Below are positions 44,340-51,681 of a stretch of 64,000 nt of DNA, one piece after another. This stretch comes from Maribacter sp044594925 (lineage in GTDB: Bacteria; Bacteroidota; Bacteroidia; Flavobacteriales; Flavobacteriaceae). Location of the stretch: contig NZ_CP138991.1 of the NCBI RefSeq assembly GCF_044594925.1, forward strand, positions 3,348,001 through 3,412,000. Direction: 5' to 3'. Within the stretch, counting starts at the first letter, position 1, and every line of letters starts with the position of its first letter. The notes below the pieces were generated by a model. The model did no database searches. It was not told the origin of the DNA and was given only the letters and a program-made list of their open reading frames with translations. The position numbers and the translations under genes were made by a program.

Positions 44340-44468
44340 ATGAAAAATATAAAAAAGCGTTTTATTAATTCTCTAAAGTTTGTATGTATGATTTTGGTTT
44401 TGGGTACCCAAACATTACTACATGGTAGTTGGAGGGTAGACGATACAAACCAAAAAACGATCTAGTTA
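44340..44468 (+). CDS. Small ORF with signal-peptide-like N-terminus (42 aa)
   Basis: A 42-codon frame starting MKNIKKRFINSLKFVCMILV: basic residues followed by a hydrophobic stretch, like a signal peptide or a small membrane peptide, then GTQTLLHGSWRVDDTNQKTI. It could be a short membrane protein or the 5' remnant of a lost exported protein. It lies between the hairpins and the convergent ALDH gene. Evidence is weak. Confidence 0.3.
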
Positions 44469-44507
44469 AAACGAAAATTTAGGATATTACTTGGATACTA
44501 TGAAGGG

Positions 44508-46061
44508 CTATAAGTCAAATTTTATTCCTTGTGCCAAAGGTAGTTCCGTTGTGTAGTTAATGGTATTCGTTTGTCTTCTCATATATATTTTCCAAGCATC
44601 GGAACCGCTTTCACGACCTCCTCCAGTTTCTTTTTCACCTCCGAAGGCACCACCAATTTCCGCACCGGACGTTCCAATATTAACGTTGGCAATACCACAA
44701 TCACTACCTGCTACGGATAAGAAACGTTCAGCTTCACGTAAATTATTGGTCATTATGGCAGAAGAAAGCCCTTGTACAACTCCGTTTTGAATTGCGATAG
44801 CATTTTCTAATTCTCCAGAATATTTAAGCAAATACAACACGGGAGCAAAAGTTTCATGCTGTACAATTTCAAAATCGTTCTTAGCTTCTGCAATAGCAGG
44901 TTTCACATAACAACCACTTTCATAGCCTTCTCCTTCTAGGACTCCTCCTTCAACAATAATCTTTCCTCCTTCAGCAACCACTTTTTCCAGTGCCTTGGAA
45001 TAATGGGAAACGGCATCTGTATCAATTAATGGCCCTACATGATTATTTTCATCTAACGGATTTCCAATGCGCAACTGTCCATAAGCCGCAACTACGGCAT
45101 CTTTCACCTTGTCATATATAGAATCATGAATAATTAACCTTCTTGTTGAGGTGCAGCGTTGGCCTGCAGTCCCCACGGCTCCAAAAACGGCTCCTATAAC
45201 GGTCATTTTGATATCTGCGTCCGGTGTTACGATTATAGCATTGTTGCCACCTAATTCTAACAGGGATTTCCCTAATCTTGCGGCTACTGCCTGTGCTACT
45301 ATCTTACCCATTCGAATAGAACCTGTGGCAGAAACCAAAGGAATTCTAACGTCTTGGGTCATAAGTTCTCCAACTTTGTAATCACCATTGATCATACAGG
45401 AGATACCTTCTGGCAAATCATTCTCCTTAAACACCTGTGCCGCTATATTTTGACAAGCTACTCCGCATAACGGTGTTTTTTCAGACGGTTTCCAAACACA
45501 GACATCTCCACAAATCCAAGCCAGTGCAGTATTCCAAGCCCAAACGGCAACTGGAAAATTAAACGCAGATATGATTCCTACGACGCCCAAGGCATGGTAT
45601 TGTTCGTACATTCTATGGCCAGGCCTTTCAGAGTGCATGGTTAAACCATGCAGTTGTCGGGAAAGTCCAACAGCAAAATCACAGATATCTATCATTTCTT
45701 GGACCTCTCCCAGACCTTCTTGGTAACTCTTGCCCATTTCGTAAGAAACCAATTTTCCTAAAGGTTCTTTTAATTCTCTAAGCTTTTCTCCAAACTGTCT
45801 TACGACTTCGCCGCGTAGCGGAGCGGGTTTTTTACGCCATGTCTTAAAAGCGCTAGTCGCAGCATCCATTACTTTAGCATAGTCTTCTTTGGAGGTTGTT
45901 TTGACTTTTCCAATCAGTGAACCATCAACTGGAGAGTAAGATTCAATAATAGCTCCAGAAGAGAAATTATCAGAACCCGTTGAAGTTCCATCATTTAAGT
46001 CAGTAATTCCCAACGCTTTTAGAGCCTTGTCTATTCCAAATTCTGCAGCTACTTTTGACAT
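44508..46061 (-). CDS. Aldehyde dehydrogenase, ALDH7/alpha-aminoadipic semialdehyde type
   Basis: NAD-dependent oxidation of an aldehyde. The 517-residue protein has the ALDH NAD-binding region FNFPVAVWAWNTALAW, catalytic Glu in LELGGNNAIIV, and catalytic Cys in GTAGQRCTSTRR; late motifs ETFAPVLYLLKY and GGGRESGSDAWKIYMRRQT are typical of ALDH7 (antiquitin). ALDH7 acts on alpha-aminoadipic semialdehyde in lysine breakdown and on other aldehydes. The ATG at 46061 is chosen because the conserved sequence begins MSKVAAEFGIDKAL. It precedes no operon partner downstream. A palindrome overlaps its predicted promoter. Confidence 0.9.
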   Translation of the reverse strand: MSKVAAEFGIDKALKALGITDLNDGTSTGSDNFSSGAIIESYSPVDGSLIGKVKTTSKEDYAKVMDAATSAFKTWRKKPAPLRGEVVRQFGEKLRELKEPLGKLVSYEMGKSYQEGLGEVQEMIDICDFAVGLSRQLHGLTMHSERPGHRMYEQYHALGVVGIISAFNFPVAVWAWNTALAWICGDVCVWKPSEKTPLCGVACQNIAAQVFKENDLPEGISCMINGDYKVGELMTQDVRIPLVSATGSIRMGKIVAQAVAARLGKSLLELGGNNAIIVTPDADIKMTVIGAVFGAVGTAGQRCTSTRRLIIHDSIYDKVKDAVVAAYGQLRIGNPLDENNHVGPLIDTDAVSHYSKALEKVVAEGGKIIVEGGVLEGEGYESGCYVKPAIAEAKNDFEIVQHETFAPVLYLLKYSGELENAIAIQNGVVQGLSSAIMTNNLREAERFLSVAGSDCGIANVNIGTSGAEIGGAFGGEKETGGGRESGSDAWKIYMRRQTNTINYTTELPLAQGIKFDL

Positions 46062-46083
46062 TTTATAACTTTTTGAAGGTGTA

Positions 46084-46105
46084 TTGTTAAATTTTAACAA
46101 AGTTA
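46084..46105 (-). promoter_or_regulatory. Palindrome over the -7 box of the ALDH gene
   Basis: The minus strand reads TAACTTTG (46098-46105, a TAnnTTTG match) and, directly after it, TTGTTAAAATTTAACAA (46084-46100), an exact inverted repeat with 8-bp arms and one central base. An operator at the transcription start is the simplest reading. Confidence 0.45.
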
Positions 46106-46120
46106 CGAATAATATAATGC

Positions 46121-46543
46121 TTAGGCACCTTTTTTGAGCACGGTAACTTTTGAAATTTTTTCATTATTTACCTCGTAAATGAGGACCAATTCTAAAATGT
46201 CCTTACTTCCGTTACGACCTATAATACTTTCATGGTCAATTATCTTATTTCCAAATATGGTGCGTGTTAAGATGGTGGAATGTAAATTGGGAGATGCTTT
46301 AAAAAGTGCTGCATAAAATTGCTCACATGCTTCTGCTCCTTTCATAGTTTGCGTTCCCTCCGCGAAGTCATAGAAAGTTATAGAAGAATCAATAACGGAC
46401 ATAAATTGGGCTATGTCTCTTTGGTTGTATGCTTCTAACTGCTTTTGAACTACTTGTTCCGGGGTCATTTTTTGACTCATTAATTTTGAAGTTGAACCGA
46501 GTATAATCAGTATTATTATTGAAACACTTTTATGGAAAGTCAT
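46121..46543 (-). CDS. Exported SnoaL-like (NTF2-fold) protein
   Basis: A 140-residue protein. A signal peptide-like N-terminus (MTFHKSVSIIILIILGSTSK) precedes a SnoaL-like NTF2 domain: EQVVQKQLEAYNQRDIAQFM, TFYDFAEGTQTMKG, and ILELVLIYEVNNEKISKV. NTF2-fold proteins of this sort are isomerases or accessory proteins without one fixed function. The ATG at 46543 overlaps the upstream DUF1304 stop by four bases, which supports it over the longer frame to 46681. Confidence 0.72.
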   Translation of the reverse strand: MTFHKSVSIIILIILGSTSKLMSQKMTPEQVVQKQLEAYNQRDIAQFMSVIDSSITFYDFAEGTQTMKGAEACEQFYAALFKASPNLHSTILTRTIFGNKIIDHESIIGRNGSKDILELVLIYEVNNEKISKVTVLKKGA

Positions 46544-46902
46544 AAGAATATAATTAAGGCTATGGCAATGAGAGCCGGCATAGCTTGTATATAGAATATT
46601 TTTTTTGAAACACTGAGCGCACCATATATTCCGGCTACGGCAACGCATCCTAGAAAGAATAAAGAAATATGATTTTTCCAAATTACGTCTTCAATGAAAA
46701 AAGTCCATATAAGCCCTGCCGCCAGAAATCCGTTATAAAGTCCTTGATTAGCGGCCATGGATTTGGTTGGTTCAAATAATTCTTTAGGGAAATTCCAAAA
46801 TATCTTTGGGCCTTTCGTGGTCCATGCGAACATTTCAAACCATAGAAAATAGAGATGTAAAAATGCAACTGACCCAACTAAAACGGAAGTGATTATATTC
46901 AT
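46540..46902 (-). CDS. DUF1304 membrane protein
   Basis: A 120-residue inner-membrane protein with four hydrophobic segments. FLHLYFLWFEMFAWTTKGPK is the DUF1304 N-terminal signature (His, Glu and Trp in the first helix), followed by ANQGLYNGFLAAGLIW. The family function is unknown. Its start overlaps the stop of 3-hydroxyanthranilate dioxygenase by one base, and its end overlaps the SnoaL-like gene by four. The three-gene string is one transcript. Confidence 0.85.
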   Translation of the reverse strand: MNIITSVLVGSVAFLHLYFLWFEMFAWTTKGPKIFWNFPKELFEPTKSMAANQGLYNGFLAAGLIWTFFIEDVIWKNHISLFFLGCVAVAGIYGALSVSKKIFYIQAMPALIAIALIIFL

Positions 46903-47441
46903 TAAATTTCTTTTACAAAACGTTCATCTACAGGCATTACCGTTGCGCAATTGTCACAGGTTCTTAGTTCTTTAGAGGCATAGAAATGTTTAAAGTGACT
47001 TAGAAAGTCTTTTTCAATATCGTTAAGCGTAAAGTAGGCCTCGTATAATTTATGGTTGCAATTATCGCAGAACCAAAGTAGCCCGTCATCTACGTTCATA
47101 GCTGCTCTTTTACGCTCAATAACCAAACCAATTGAACCTTTATGACGTACCGGGGAATGCGGAACTTTTGCCGGATGTAGATACATATCTCCTGGTCCTA
47201 ACTTTAAGGTCTTTTTTTGTCGATTTTCCTGAATATGGATTTCTATTTGTCCTTCGAGCTGATAAAAAAGTTCTTCGGTCTCATTATAGTGATAATCTTT
47301 TCGTGCATTAGGTCCTGCCACGATCATAACGATATAATCACCGGCATCTTTGTATAGGTTTTTATTACCAACAGGAGGTTTCAAAGAATCGCGATTCTCC
47401 GCTATCCACTTATCTAAGTTAAAAGGAGCTCTTATACTCAT
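46902..47441 (-). CDS. nbaC: 3-hydroxyanthranilate 3,4-dioxygenase
   Basis: Opens the ring of 3-hydroxyanthranilate in the kynurenine pathway to 2-amino-3-carboxymuconate semialdehyde. The 179-residue cupin has iron ligands His51 and Glu57 (DYHYNETEELFY) and His95 (KVPHSPVRH), and the C-terminal rubredoxin-like iron site Cys125, Cys128, Cys162 and Cys165 (FCDNCNHK, TCDNCATV). These numbers match the bacterial enzyme as I remember it. It leads the DUF1304 and SnoaL-like genes. No other kynurenine gene is seen in the window. Confidence 0.96.
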   Translation of the reverse strand: MSIRAPFNLDKWIAENRDSLKPPVGNKNLYKDAGDYIVMIVAGPNARKDYHYNETEELFYQLEGQIEIHIQENRQKKTLKLGPGDMYLHPAKVPHSPVRHKGSIGLVIERKRAAMNVDDGLLWFCDNCNHKLYEAYFTLNDIEKDFLSHFKHFYASKELRTCDNCATVMPVDERFVKEI

Positions 47442-47498
47442 GGTTTAATTTTAAGGAAAGTTAAAAAAACCCTAGGGGCTAACCTAAAACGCAAGCAT

Positions 47499-47527
47499 AA
47501 AAAAAGCCTTTGGGTATCAAAGGCTTT
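47499..47527 (-). terminator. Terminator of the first CAP lipoprotein gene
   Basis: AAAGCCTTTG (47503-47512) and CAAAGGCTTT (47518-47527) form a ten-bp stem with a five-base loop; on the minus strand a run of T follows. It ends the CAP gene that stops at 47550, ahead of the dioxygenase gene. Confidence 0.8.
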
Positions 47528-47549
47528 ATATTTGATTTTCAAATTTTAA

Positions 47550-48059
47550 TTATCTGTAGAACATTTGCGTAAAGTATAAATTACCCTCATTATTGGCTTT
47601 TATACTTATAGCCGAGTGCGTATAATCTCCTTCTAGACTTTTTCTATGAGAGTTACTGGCTATCCAAGCTTCTAATACCTCTTCCATATCGTCATAGTTT
47701 CTTGCTACGTTTTCAGCAACATGAGATGCTCCCGTTTTTTCGGCTATACCCTTCGCGCGTTCACCAAATTTAGCATGGCTTACGTTATTTTTGGAAATCA
47801 TATGGTCATTATGCTGTCCGGCATAATAATAGGTAGTACTCTCGAAAGTCAATTGATTTAATCCAACGTTGACCCTGTAGTCATTCACCAAATCAAACAG
47901 CTCTGCTTCCAAGGCGGTATGTGTTCCTGATGAAATTTCTTGTCCTACTTCATTTAAAGTTGAATTGTCTTCCTCTAAAACAGGTTCTAATTCTTGTTTA
48001 GAGCAAGAGCTAAAAATACTTAAGGTAATTACAAGTAAAATGATAAATTTAAATTTCAT
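47550..48059 (-). CDS. CAP-domain lipoprotein, copy A
   Basis: A 169-residue exported lipoprotein: signal peptide with lipobox SIFSSCSKQ (Cys19) and a CAP/SCP (PR-1) domain. CAP motifs are visible as AGQHNDHMISKNNVSHAKFG (His), HVAENVARNYDDMEEVLEAW (Glu) and SNSHRKSLEGDYTHSAISI (His). CAP proteins act in extracellular lipid or protein binding; bacterial roles are little known. A sister gene lies 287 bp upstream with the same motifs. Its stop is followed by a terminator. Confidence 0.88.
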   Translation of the reverse strand: MKFKFIILLVITLSIFSSCSKQELEPVLEEDNSTLNEVGQEISSGTHTALEAELFDLVNDYRVNVGLNQLTFESTTYYYAGQHNDHMISKNNVSHAKFGERAKGIAEKTGASHVAENVARNYDDMEEVLEAWIASNSHRKSLEGDYTHSAISIKANNEGNLYFTQMFYR

Positions 48060-48346
48060 GACTTGGGGGTCTATAAATTTGTTATACGATAAAAGTAACG
48101 CGGAAGCGAAGGTTCCTGAGAAAAATATCTATATCGGTAAGGAAAAACTCGATGTGTTGTAAAATAAGGGTATATAGGGCCTAATCGGTGAAACGCAAGC
48201 TAATTTTCATCCGTAAAATCGTGTATTTTAAGGAGATTATACCGCTTTGACCTTGAATAATTACAGGTAGTCGGTAGTGTAAAAATTGATTAACCGATAG
48301 CGTGTCTAAAAATCTCGTTTAAATGGACCCTGAATCTATATCAGTA

Positions 48347-48826
48347 TTATTTTCTGTAGAACAGCTGCGTAAAATAGAAATTACCAGCTTGGTCCTTCTT
48401 AACGCTTATGGCTGTGTGGGTAAAATCACCTTCCATAGTTTTCTTGTGGTTAACACTATTGTACCAACCTTCAAAAGCCCCCACGGCGGTGACATAATCC
48501 TTGGCCACATTCTCGGCAACCATTTCTACGGCTTCCTCAGAAGCTATGCTGGAAGCTCTAGAACTGAAGTTGTCGTGACTTAAACTACCTTTACTTATCA
48601 TATAATCGGTATGAATATTGGCGTATTTATAGGCCACTGTACTAAACAGTAACTTGTTCATGTCTAAACTTGTTCTGTGGTTATTTACAATTTCCAATAT
48701 TTCATTTTCCAGATGTACTACATTGTCGGCCTCAACAACAGGCAAATCCTCTACAGTATCTGTCGTGCAGGAAGATAAAAACAATACAAATAAAATCTGG
48801 ACTACATAAAGTAATCTCATTTTCAT
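48347..48826 (-). CDS. CAP-domain lipoprotein, copy B
   Basis: A 159-residue sister of the gene above. Signal peptide MKMRLLYVVQILFVLFLSSC has lipobox Cys20. The CAP domain has NIHTDYMISKGSLSHDNFSS, MVAENVAKDYVTAVGAFEGW and NSVNHKKTMEGDFTHTAISV. Identity to copy A is moderate (motifs shared, sequence between them diverged). The C-termini FTQMFYR and FTQLFYRK show the same fold end. The 290 bp between them hold no gene I can support. Confidence 0.88.
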   Translation of the reverse strand: MKMRLLYVVQILFVLFLSSCTTDTVEDLPVVEADNVVHLENEILEIVNNHRTSLDMNKLLFSTVAYKYANIHTDYMISKGSLSHDNFSSRASSIASEEAVEMVAENVAKDYVTAVGAFEGWYNSVNHKKTMEGDFTHTAISVKKDQAGNFYFTQLFYRK

Positions 48827-49011
48827 AATTCGTTCTATTTGTAAGTAGGCCGTTCAGCGTAGCGAAGTAGGTGTGGAAGATGGGGTAATCTCATGTTCTC
48901 ATATCGATAGGGGATATCGACTGGATAATATTAGATAAAATCACATGAATTACCGCTGTATCGATTTTTTTTTCGATGAAGGGGACTAAAAGTAAGAAGA
49001 ACTGCTTTCTT

Positions 49012-49524
49012 TTAAATTTTTACGTTATGCTCTATATCGGATTTAGCTTGCAACACGTAATCAAAGACAAAGGCTCCGAGGTCCTTCACGGGTTGGTACA
49101 GGGCAGATTCCTTTTTGAGTTCCTCATCTACCAAGCCTATATTTTCAGTAATACGGTCAAAAAATATTAGAATAGCCCCAAGAATTACGGCAACCTTTAA
49201 AGCTCCAAAAAGTCCCCCAGCTATTTTGTTTAAAAGACCAAGCATAGCAAAATCAGCTATTTTGGTTAAAAATTTGCCAGCGGTATTAACTAGTATTACA
49301 ATTAATATAAAGGTGATGATAAATGCGATAATACTAATGTGTTGTTCATTCCAAGCTATACGGTCAGCAAGGTAACCTCCAGTGATATAGGAAAAATGAA
49401 TGGCACCGTAAATACCGGCGATTAGGGCAATAATAGAAGCTATCTCTACAAATAATCCATTTTTTAATCCTTTCCAGAGACCCCATAAAAGAAGAAGCCC
49501 CAGAATAATATCCAAAAAATTCAT
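49012..49524 (-). CDS. CvpA-family membrane protein
   Basis: A 170-residue inner-membrane protein with four hydrophobic segments: FLDIILGLLLLWGLWKGLKNG at the N-terminus is the CvpA signature. The family is linked to colicin V production and to envelope homeostasis. A -7 box lies 18 bp upstream. It is divergent from a small hypothetical gene with a promoter for each direction in the 79-bp gap. Ends 186 bp after the CAP copy B start region; nothing is seen between. Confidence 0.85.
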   Translation of the reverse strand: MNFLDIILGLLLLWGLWKGLKNGLFVEIASIIALIAGIYGAIHFSYITGGYLADRIAWNEQHISIIAFIITFILIVILVNTAGKFLTKIADFAMLGLLNKIAGGLFGALKVAVILGAILIFFDRITENIGLVDEELKKESALYQPVKDLGAFVFDYVLQAKSDIEHNVKI

Positions 49525-49541
49525 TTCAAAAAGTGTTTTAA

Positions 49542-49549
49542 CAAATATA
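49542..49549 (-). promoter_or_regulatory. -7 box of the cvpA-like gene
   Basis: The minus strand reads TATATTTG, an exact TAnnTTTG match, 17 bp before the ATG at 49524. It lies 14 bp from the plus-strand box of the divergent gene. Confidence 0.5.
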
Positions 49550-49562
49550 GTGGTTTGATTAG

Positions 49563-49570
49563 TACCTTTG
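49563..49570 (+). promoter_or_regulatory. -7 box of the 118-aa hypothetical gene
   Basis: TACCTTTG is an exact TAnnTTTG match 33 bp before the ATG at 49604. Together with the minus-strand box it makes a compact back-to-back promoter pair. Confidence 0.45.
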
Positions 49571-49603
49571 CCAGCCTAAAACATGTGCTAAAGTGTATAC
49601 TAA

Positions 49604-49960
49604 ATGGCAAGAGATGAAGAATTAAAGAATCGGTGGAAATCGTTGGTGACAAAACTTTCTAATCAGTTTGCTGATGGAGATGCTTTGGAGCTAGATGCTA
49701 TTATTTATTTGGTAGGTGTTCAAGAGCTAGGGCAATATCATAGAAAATATAAGAAAGACGATAAGTTAGACCTTATGCATATTGCCATATGTAGATTGTT
49801 AGAACCTTATGGCTACTATGAATTTGATTTCTTTGACGAAGAGGGTTGGCCCCATTATAAAATCAAAGAAGAACTACCAGTGCTAAAGGCGGGCGAACAG
49901 GCTGTTTTAATGAAACAAGCTATTGTAGATTACTTTTTAGAGAAAGCATTCATTCAGTAA
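49604..49960 (+). CDS. Conserved hypothetical protein, flavobacterial
   Basis: A 118-residue cytoplasmic protein, acidic and aromatic-rich: LDAIIYLVGVQELGQYHRKYK in the first half, DLMHIAICRLLEPYGYYEFDFF in the middle and a helical C-terminus. No signal peptide, membrane segment or motif of a known family. It stands alone, divergent from the cvpA-like gene. I recall similar unnamed proteins in relatives but no function. Confidence 0.65.
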   Translation: MARDEELKNRWKSLVTKLSNQFADGDALELDAIIYLVGVQELGQYHRKYKKDDKLDLMHIAICRLLEPYGYYEFDFFDEEGWPHYKIKEELPVLKAGEQAVLMKQAIVDYFLEKAFIQ

Positions 49961-50001
49961 AACATCACTATCTAGAACTTCCTTCTTTTTGGTTAAAATA
50001 G

Positions 50002-50016
50002 TACTTTAATAAAGTA
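50002..50016. promoter_or_regulatory. Palindrome upstream of glpK
   Basis: TACTTTA-A-TAAAGTA is a perfect inverted repeat with 7-bp arms and one central base, 121 bp before the glpK start. A regulator of glycerol use may bind here; none is encoded nearby. Confidence 0.35.
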
Positions 50017-50137
50017 TTACAGGTTACGCCAACGTTTGCGTTAGATTTCACTTTGTAGAACTCACTAATTCCCGTTATATTTAGTTATTCAGGTCGATAA
50101 CAATGGTTGACGAGGACGAATTAAAACCAAATTACAG

Positions 50138-51622
50138 ATGAGTAACTATATCATTGCATTAGATCAGGGGACAACCAGCTCTAGAGCCTTACTGGTAGAT
50201 CAAGAAGGTAAAATTCAGGGAATGGTGCAAAAGGAATTTAAGCAGCTATTTCCAAAATCGGGCTGGGTAGAACATGACCCCATAGAAATTTTGGAAACGC
50301 AGTTGGGTGTTCTCAAAGATTTAATTGCCCAAAGTAATGTTGCTTTATCCAGTATTAAGGGTATAGGTATTACCAACCAAAGAGAAACCACGGTAGTCTG
50401 GGATAAACATACCGGTAAACCAGTTTATAATGCCATAGTTTGGCAAGACAAGAGAACCGCAGATATATGTGAAGACTTAAAAAAAGAAGGGCTCACGGAG
50501 TATGTAAGGAAAACAACTGGCCTGGTTATAGATTCTTATTTCTCTGGTACTAAAGTGAAGTGGATTTTAGATCATGTAGATGGGGCTAGAGCTAAGGCAG
50601 AACGGGGAGATTTATTAATGGGAACCATAGATTCTTGGTTGGTTTGGAACATGTCTATCGCTAAAAATCACCTCACAGATTATACCAACGCTTCAAGAAC
50701 CCTGATATACGATATTGTTAATTTAAAGTGGGATGCTAAACTTTTAAAAGCGTTAACCATTCCTAAGAGCATGCTTCCAGAAGTAAAACCTTCTGCCTAT
50801 CATTTTGGTGATTATGAAATTGAAGGGAACCGTATTCCAATAACTGGTATTGCAGGCGATCAGCAAGCGGCGCTTTTTGGTCAGGGATGCTTCACAAAAG
50901 GAACGGCAAAGAACACTTATGGCACAGGATGTTTCATGTTAATGAATACAGGGGAGAAGCCACAGTTCTCAAAAAATGGACTTTTAACAACCATAGGATA
51001 TGGATTAAATGGCAAGGTAACCTATGCTTTAGAAGGAAGTATTTTCATTGCAGGTGCAGCAATACAATGGTTGCGAGACGGCTTGGAGTTAATTGCCGAT
51101 GCAAAGGAAACCGAGACGCTAGCAGATTCGGTTACAGAAGAAAGTTCGGTATATGTAGTTCCTGCCTTTGCAGGATTAGGAGCTCCTTATTGGGATATGT
51201 ATGCGCGTGGAGCTATTTTTGGATTAACGAGAGACACCGGAAAAGCACATCTTGCCAAGGCTACTCTAGAAGCATTGGCTTATCAAACAAAGGATATTCT
51301 CAAAGCCATGGAAGATGATTCTGGAGTTCAGTTAGCAAATTTAAGAGTTGATGGTGGTGCATCTGCCAATGATTATTTAATGCAATTTCAGGCAGATATC
51401 TTGGATACTGAAGTTCATCGCCCAGAGGTGATAGAATCTACAGCTATGGGAGCTGCCTTTTTAGCTGGTATCCAAGTAGGTCTTTGGACCCAATCTGATA
51501 TTGACCAAAGTAGGCCTATGAACCGTATTTTTAAACCAACCTTCGATAGAGTAAAACGTAAAAGACTCTATAAGAATTGGCACAAAGCAGTTGAGCGCAC
51601 CAAAGGTTGGGAAGAAAATTAA
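50138..51622 (+). CDS. glpK: Glycerol kinase
   Basis: Phosphorylates glycerol to glycerol 3-phosphate. The 494-residue FGGY-family kinase has IALDQGTTSSRALLVDQ (phosphate loop), TNQRETTVVWDKHTGKPVYNA, DSYFSGTKVKWILDH, GTIDSWLVWN and IAGDQQAALFGQ (catalytic Asp in GDQQ). The C-terminal LRVDGGASAND is the FGGY signature 2. glpD follows in the same direction with 59 bp between; a glycerol facilitator gene glpF is not seen in the window. Confidence 0.98.
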   Translation: MSNYIIALDQGTTSSRALLVDQEGKIQGMVQKEFKQLFPKSGWVEHDPIEILETQLGVLKDLIAQSNVALSSIKGIGITNQRETTVVWDKHTGKPVYNAIVWQDKRTADICEDLKKEGLTEYVRKTTGLVIDSYFSGTKVKWILDHVDGARAKAERGDLLMGTIDSWLVWNMSIAKNHLTDYTNASRTLIYDIVNLKWDAKLLKALTIPKSMLPEVKPSAYHFGDYEIEGNRIPITGIAGDQQAALFGQGCFTKGTAKNTYGTGCFMLMNTGEKPQFSKNGLLTTIGYGLNGKVTYALEGSIFIAGAAIQWLRDGLELIADAKETETLADSVTEESSVYVVPAFAGLGAPYWDMYARGAIFGLTRDTGKAHLAKATLEALAYQTKDILKAMEDDSGVQLANLRVDGGASANDYLMQFQADILDTEVHRPEVIESTAMGAAFLAGIQVGLWTQSDIDQSRPMNRIFKPTFDRVKRKRLYKNWHKAVERTKGWEEN

Positions 51623-51681
51623 ATAAAGAAAATTCTATTAAAACATACAGAAATCAGCAATCTCCACAAAAAGAAAAAGCT

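Larger units (their letters stand above)
43866..44507. other. 642-bp stretch without a recognised gene
   Basis: Between the OmpA-family gene and the ALDH gene. It holds two related hairpins (44078-44181), a 42-codon ORF with a signal-like N-terminus (44340-44468), and otherwise AT-rich sequence in which I see nothing. No tRNA or mobile-element remnant is visible. Confidence 0.6.

Noticed and set aside
50887..51318. 143-codon frame inside glpK in another frame
   Set aside because: It lies fully within glpK, which has all family motifs; the overlapping protein is Cys/Arg-rich nonsense.
51607..51681. Longer N-terminus for glpD from a TTG codon
   Set aside because: It overlaps glpK and adds no conserved sequence; the ATG at 51682 fits the FAD motif position.
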